64,000 nt of DNA, taken from contig JANXVG010000029.1 of the NCBI GenBank assembly GCA_025351795.1, positions 1 to 64,000 of the forward strand, in the 5' to 3' direction. Both the position numbers and the translations under genes were made by a program. This document shows, piece by piece, positions 61,467-64,000 of the stretch. The notes beneath the pieces are model-generated. The model was not told where the DNA came from. It saw only the letters and a program-made list of their open reading frames with translations, and searched no databases. Origin of the DNA: Salinibacterium sp. (GTDB lineage Bacteria; Actinomycetota; Actinomycetes; Actinomycetales; Microbacteriaceae). Position 1 is the stretch's first letter, and each line of letters starts with the position of its first letter.

Positions 61467-62122
61467 GAACGTTCTCCTTCTGCTGACTGCGAATCCGGTG
61501 CGGCAAGGCCACGATGAATAAATCGCATCATGTTGTCAAATACTGCGTCCGGCACGCGCGAGGTACCGCTGGCCATCGGGTCCGCGTCTTCGCCAGACTC
61601 AGACCCATCGCCCCAGAGAACCCAGCGCATGCCGATCATCTCGCCGATGCCCATGAGTGCCCATGCCGCGACCGCCGGATCGATGTCGCCCACCTCGCCG
61701 TGAGCCTGAGCATCTTGCAATCCTGTGATGTACCCCTCGACGATGCGCGAGTAGTGCAAACGCAGTGCCTTCGGTGAAACAAACTCGGCCTCGCGCACCA
61801 CTCGGTAAAGCGCGGGATGCTGCGCGGTGAACTCGAAGAACGCGCGAAATCCCGCACGTTCAGATTCAATGCGGTTTGTGGCTCCGGAAGAGGCCTCACT
61901 CATTGCGTGCCGTACACGGCGGTTGAGGTCTTCAACAAGCTCCTCAAAGATCTCGAGCTTGCTGCTGAAATACAGATAAAAGGTGCCCTGGCCCACGCCG
62001 GCATGTTCCGTGATACGCACAACAGACGCCGCCGTGTAGCCATACTTGGCGAATACGGCTTCGGCAGCTTCGAGCAGCTTTGCGCGAGTTCTGGTTCCGC
62101 GTTCCGTCGTTGGAAGACTCAT
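61463..62122 (-). CDS. TetR-family regulator of the ketone-body operon
   Basis: A 219-residue TetR/AcrR repressor starting MSLPTTERGTRTRAKLLEAA. The DNA-binding helix-turn-helix (AAEAVFAKYGYTAASVVRIT and EHAGVGQGTFYLYF) is intact at about 15-60, and the C-terminal ligand domain follows. It is embedded in the operon, with overlaps on both sides (ATGA and GTGA), so it probably regulates the operon and itself in response to a pathway intermediate, perhaps an acyl-CoA. The operator must lie upstream of the operon, outside the window. Confidence 0.92.
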   Translation of the reverse strand: MSLPTTERGTRTRAKLLEAAEAVFAKYGYTAASVVRITEHAGVGQGTFYLYFSSKLEIFEELVEDLNRRVRHAMSEASSGATNRIESERAGFRAFFEFTAQHPALYRVVREAEFVSPKALRLHYSRIVEGYITGLQDAQAHGEVGDIDPAVAAWALMGIGEMIGMRWVLWGDGSESGEDADPMASGTSRVPDAVFDNMMRFIHRGLAAPDSQSAEGERS

Positions 62123-63681
62123 GGAGCACCCTTTCCCACAGATACCATCGACGCATTCCATTGGTCTAGGAGCACCCGTCGCATCGCCTTGGTGCTCGCC
62201 GATCGGGGAATCGATGGCACAAAACAAATAGTCTTCGGTACCTTAAACCGCGCGAGCGCCGCACGGCAATAGTCGAGCAGGTCGATCTCGTCAGTCGCCA
62301 CCCCCGGTCGCACGACGACCCAGGCGACTCCCACTTCACCCCATTGTTCATCGGGAACCCCGACCACCGACACGTCGGCAACCGCGGGATGGCCGAACAG
62401 AACGCCTTCGACCTCCGCGGGTGCGACGCTCTCACCCCCGGTAATGAAGATGTCCTTAAGTCGGTCGATCACTCGGTAGTAGCCCTCGGTGTCCCGGCTC
62501 ACCAGATCGCCGGTCGCGAGCCACCCATTGCGCATCGCTGCCTTCGTGGCATCCGGTGCGCGAAAATAGCCAGCAAAGACACCGGGTCCACGAACGAGCA
62601 GTTCGCCCGTACATTCGCCAGTGAGGTGCTCGCCGGTGGCGGGCTCCGCAACGGCAACCTCGACATGCGGGTACGGCTTTCCCGCGGACCCGACTCGCAG
62701 GCGAGCTTCATCATCGGGCAGGCACAACACATTTGGTGATGCCTCGGTGAGTCCGTACCCCTGCGTCAATGCGACTCCGCGACCGTGCCACACCCGCAGA
62801 AGCGGCTCCGGCATCGGCGCACCGCCCACAATTGCGTGCGCGAGACTGGAAAGATTCGTCGTCGCGAATGTCGGATGCTGGGCGAGAAGCAGGTAGTTCG
62901 CTGGTACCCCCATCATGGTGGTAATGCGCCGCTCCTCAATGAGCTGAAGCACACGCCCGGGGCCAAAGGTGCGCTCAAGAACAACGGTCGCACCGATCCA
63001 CCACGCGAGCAATGGCTGAATATTCCATCCGCCGACGTGGTATTGAGGCATGACCGCCAGAACCGTATCCCGGCTCGTGATCTCGGCGATTCGCGACAAC
63101 GACAAATTCGTCCAAAAGCAGTTTGCGTGGGTGAGGATAACGCCCTTGGCTTGCTCAAGTGTGCCGGAGGTAAAGATGATGAGAAGTGGATCATCGTCAT
63201 GCACCGAACGATCAATGACGACATCCCCTCGCTGTCGCACCGGCGATATGACTCCACTCTCCACACCATGAGCGCCGAGAGAACCAAGGCCAACAGGCTG
63301 AACAAGGCGTTCGAGGGCGGCGGCGGCAAGCGATCCAAACTCGTCTTCGACAAGTAGCAACGCCGGGTCTGCCTGGGTGAGCTGTTGAGCAAGCTCACGC
63401 GGCGACAACCGCCACGACAGGGGAACGAGAACGATTCCCGCCTTCGCGCAGGCGAAAAACAGAACCACGTGGTCTGCACTGTTTCCCGTGAGCGTGGCGA
63501 TCCTGTCGCCCACGCCGAATCCCGCGGCGGCGAGAGACGCAGCGAGGATGGTCGCCCGGTCATCGAGTTCACGGTAGGTGAGTACAACGCCGCGATCGTC
63601 TACGGCTACCCGGCTAGGGGTAGCGAGCGCGCGGTCTGACGTCCATCGTCCAAGCGTGTGCAGGCCATCTGTGCTACTCAT
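62119..63681 (-). CDS. Acyl-CoA ligase (AMP-binding) with altered P-loop
   Basis: A 520-residue class I adenylate-forming enzyme that activates a carboxylic acid to its acyl-CoA. Motifs are A5-like GYGLTEASPN, A7 WLATGDLVSRD, A8 RLKDIFITGGESVAPAEVE and the C-terminal catalytic lysine (SASTKAMRR). The phosphate-binding A3 loop reads FTSGTLEQAKGV in place of TSGTTGxPKG; the signature Thr, Gly and Pro of the loop are changed although the Lys remains. Activity is probably retained but should not be assumed. It overlaps TetR (ATGA) and the LivM gene (ATGA). Substrate is unknown; the operon suggests a short or branched hydroxy- or oxo-acid. Confidence 0.88.
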   Translation of the reverse strand: MSSTDGLHTLGRWTSDRALATPSRVAVDDRGVVLTYRELDDRATILAASLAAAGFGVGDRIATLTGNSADHVVLFFACAKAGIVLVPLSWRLSPRELAQQLTQADPALLLVEDEFGSLAAAALERLVQPVGLGSLGAHGVESGVISPVRQRGDVVIDRSVHDDDPLLIIFTSGTLEQAKGVILTHANCFWTNLSLSRIAEITSRDTVLAVMPQYHVGGWNIQPLLAWWIGATVVLERTFGPGRVLQLIEERRITTMMGVPANYLLLAQHPTFATTNLSSLAHAIVGGAPMPEPLLRVWHGRGVALTQGYGLTEASPNVLCLPDDEARLRVGSAGKPYPHVEVAVAEPATGEHLTGECTGELLVRGPGVFAGYFRAPDATKAAMRNGWLATGDLVSRDTEGYYRVIDRLKDIFITGGESVAPAEVEGVLFGHPAVADVSVVGVPDEQWGEVGVAWVVVRPGVATDEIDLLDYCRAALARFKVPKTICFVPSIPRSASTKAMRRVLLDQWNASMVSVGKGAP

Positions 63682-64000
63682 TCAGCATCCTCCAATCGGT
63701 CCCGCTCAGTGACGCCGGGCGCCACGAGGCTGCGGCGAGAGCGGCCGCCCACGCGTCCTAGCGCGCCGGCAATGCCGCCGGGAAGGAACATCACAACAAG
63801 GATAAACAGAGTGCCAAGAATGAACAGAGGTTCCGACAGCGGAATTCGCAATATCGGCGGTAGTGCGGCAATCGCGTCAGACGAAGCAAGTGCTGTCAAC
63901 CGCTGGTCAAGCAGCGTGTAGACAATGCCGCCGACGACTGCGCCCCACCTGGACCCCACCCCACCCAACACCACAATGACCAATATCGTGAGCGTAAAGT
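63678..64000 (-). CDS. livM: Branched-chain-amino-acid-type ABC permease LivM, 5'-truncated
   Basis: The C-terminal 106 or so residues of a LivM-type inner-membrane permease; the gene begins beyond the right edge. Visible are LTILVIVVLGGVGSRWGAVVGG, YTLLDQRLTAL and the last helix EPLFILGTLFILVVMFLPGG, followed by a short basic tail. The VLGGxGSxWGxxxG block is the family signature. HAAT/Liv transporters carry amino acids, amides and also aromatic or short carboxylic acids, so here the cargo is probably the operon's substrate. The stop overlaps the ligase start as ATGA. The track ORF begins at an internal TTG (63983). Confidence 0.88.
   Translation of the reverse strand, partial: FTLTILVIVVLGGVGSRWGAVVGGIVYTLLDQRLTALASSDAIAALPPILRIPLSEPLFILGTLFILVVMFLPGGIAGALGRVGGRSRRSLVAPGVTERDRLEDAE

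Noticed and set aside
1-64000. CRISPR arrays, insertion sequences, prophage or attachment sites
   Set aside because: No spaced direct repeats of CRISPR type, no transposase, integrase or terminal inverted repeats seen. The short tandem repeats found are in-frame protein repeats or isolated two-copy units.

Overview
The window looks like chromosomal DNA of a high-GC actinobacterium. The family-level guess is Microbacteriaceae, based on actinobacterial-type RpoB/RpoC/EF-G, frequent GTG/TTG starts, a Gram-positive PilB-T-C-A-D-M-N-O pilus set without secretin, a LAxTG (class E-type) sortase signal and several actinobacterial orphan families. This is inferred from protein character; no 16S rRNA is present. 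I found no tRNA, rRNA, CRISPR, transposase or prophage genes.

Layout. (1) 1-2168, minus: str operon rpsL-rpsG-fusA (fusA runs off the left edge). (2) 2456-3623, minus: two small multi-pass membrane proteins of unknown role. (3) 3742-15621, minus: a full type IVa pilus locus, read pilB-pilT-pilC-pilin-(terminator)-pilin-three minor pilins-pilD-pilM-pilN-pilO. (4) 15812-23305, minus: rpoB-rpoC with a promoter and a strong terminator. (5) 23538-29257: an agmatinase-family gene divergent from a spermidine-synthase-like gene with a broken truncated-haemoglobin gene between them, then SprT-like, SRPBCC, CGNR, DUF427 and DUF1684 genes. (6) 29340-37778, minus: one 2812-residue wall-anchored adhesin. 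(7) 38165-48542: DEAD-box helicase, NUDIX-like, UppP, esterase, cupin, Lhr helicase and Nei-type glycosylase. (8) 48966-54840: a Pls-type single-module non-ribosomal peptide synthetase, an M1 aminopeptidase and a phosphopantetheinyl transferase, i.e. a compact poly-amino-acid (NAPAA) locus. (9) 54964-57239: two membrane proteins and lgt. (10) 57326-64000, minus: a tightly overlapping catabolic operon with LivM-type permease (partial), acyl-CoA ligase, TetR, 3-hydroxybutyrate dehydrogenase, two alpha/beta hydrolases and both 3-oxoacid CoA-transferase subunits.

How the parts fit. The pilus locus and the giant adhesin are both surface-attachment systems. Both pilin genes and the adhesin gene carry the same two-part GC-rich element about 95-110 bases upstream of their start codons, which suggests common control. 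The Pls locus holds an assembly enzyme whose adenylation pocket reads as lysine-like, its activating PPTase and a peptidase, so it may be self-sufficient for making a lysine-type homopolymer. The right-hand operon can convert 3-hydroxybutyrate to acetoacetyl-CoA, with hydrolases upstream in the pathway and an ABC importer probably feeding it. At 26994-27014 a perfect palindrome fills the whole gap between two divergent start codons and contains a candidate -10 box on each strand, a very compact leaderless divergent switch.

Start codons in this annotation were often moved inward from the ORF track, using Shine-Dalgarno sites, overlaps and family N-termini. Residue positions are approximate.
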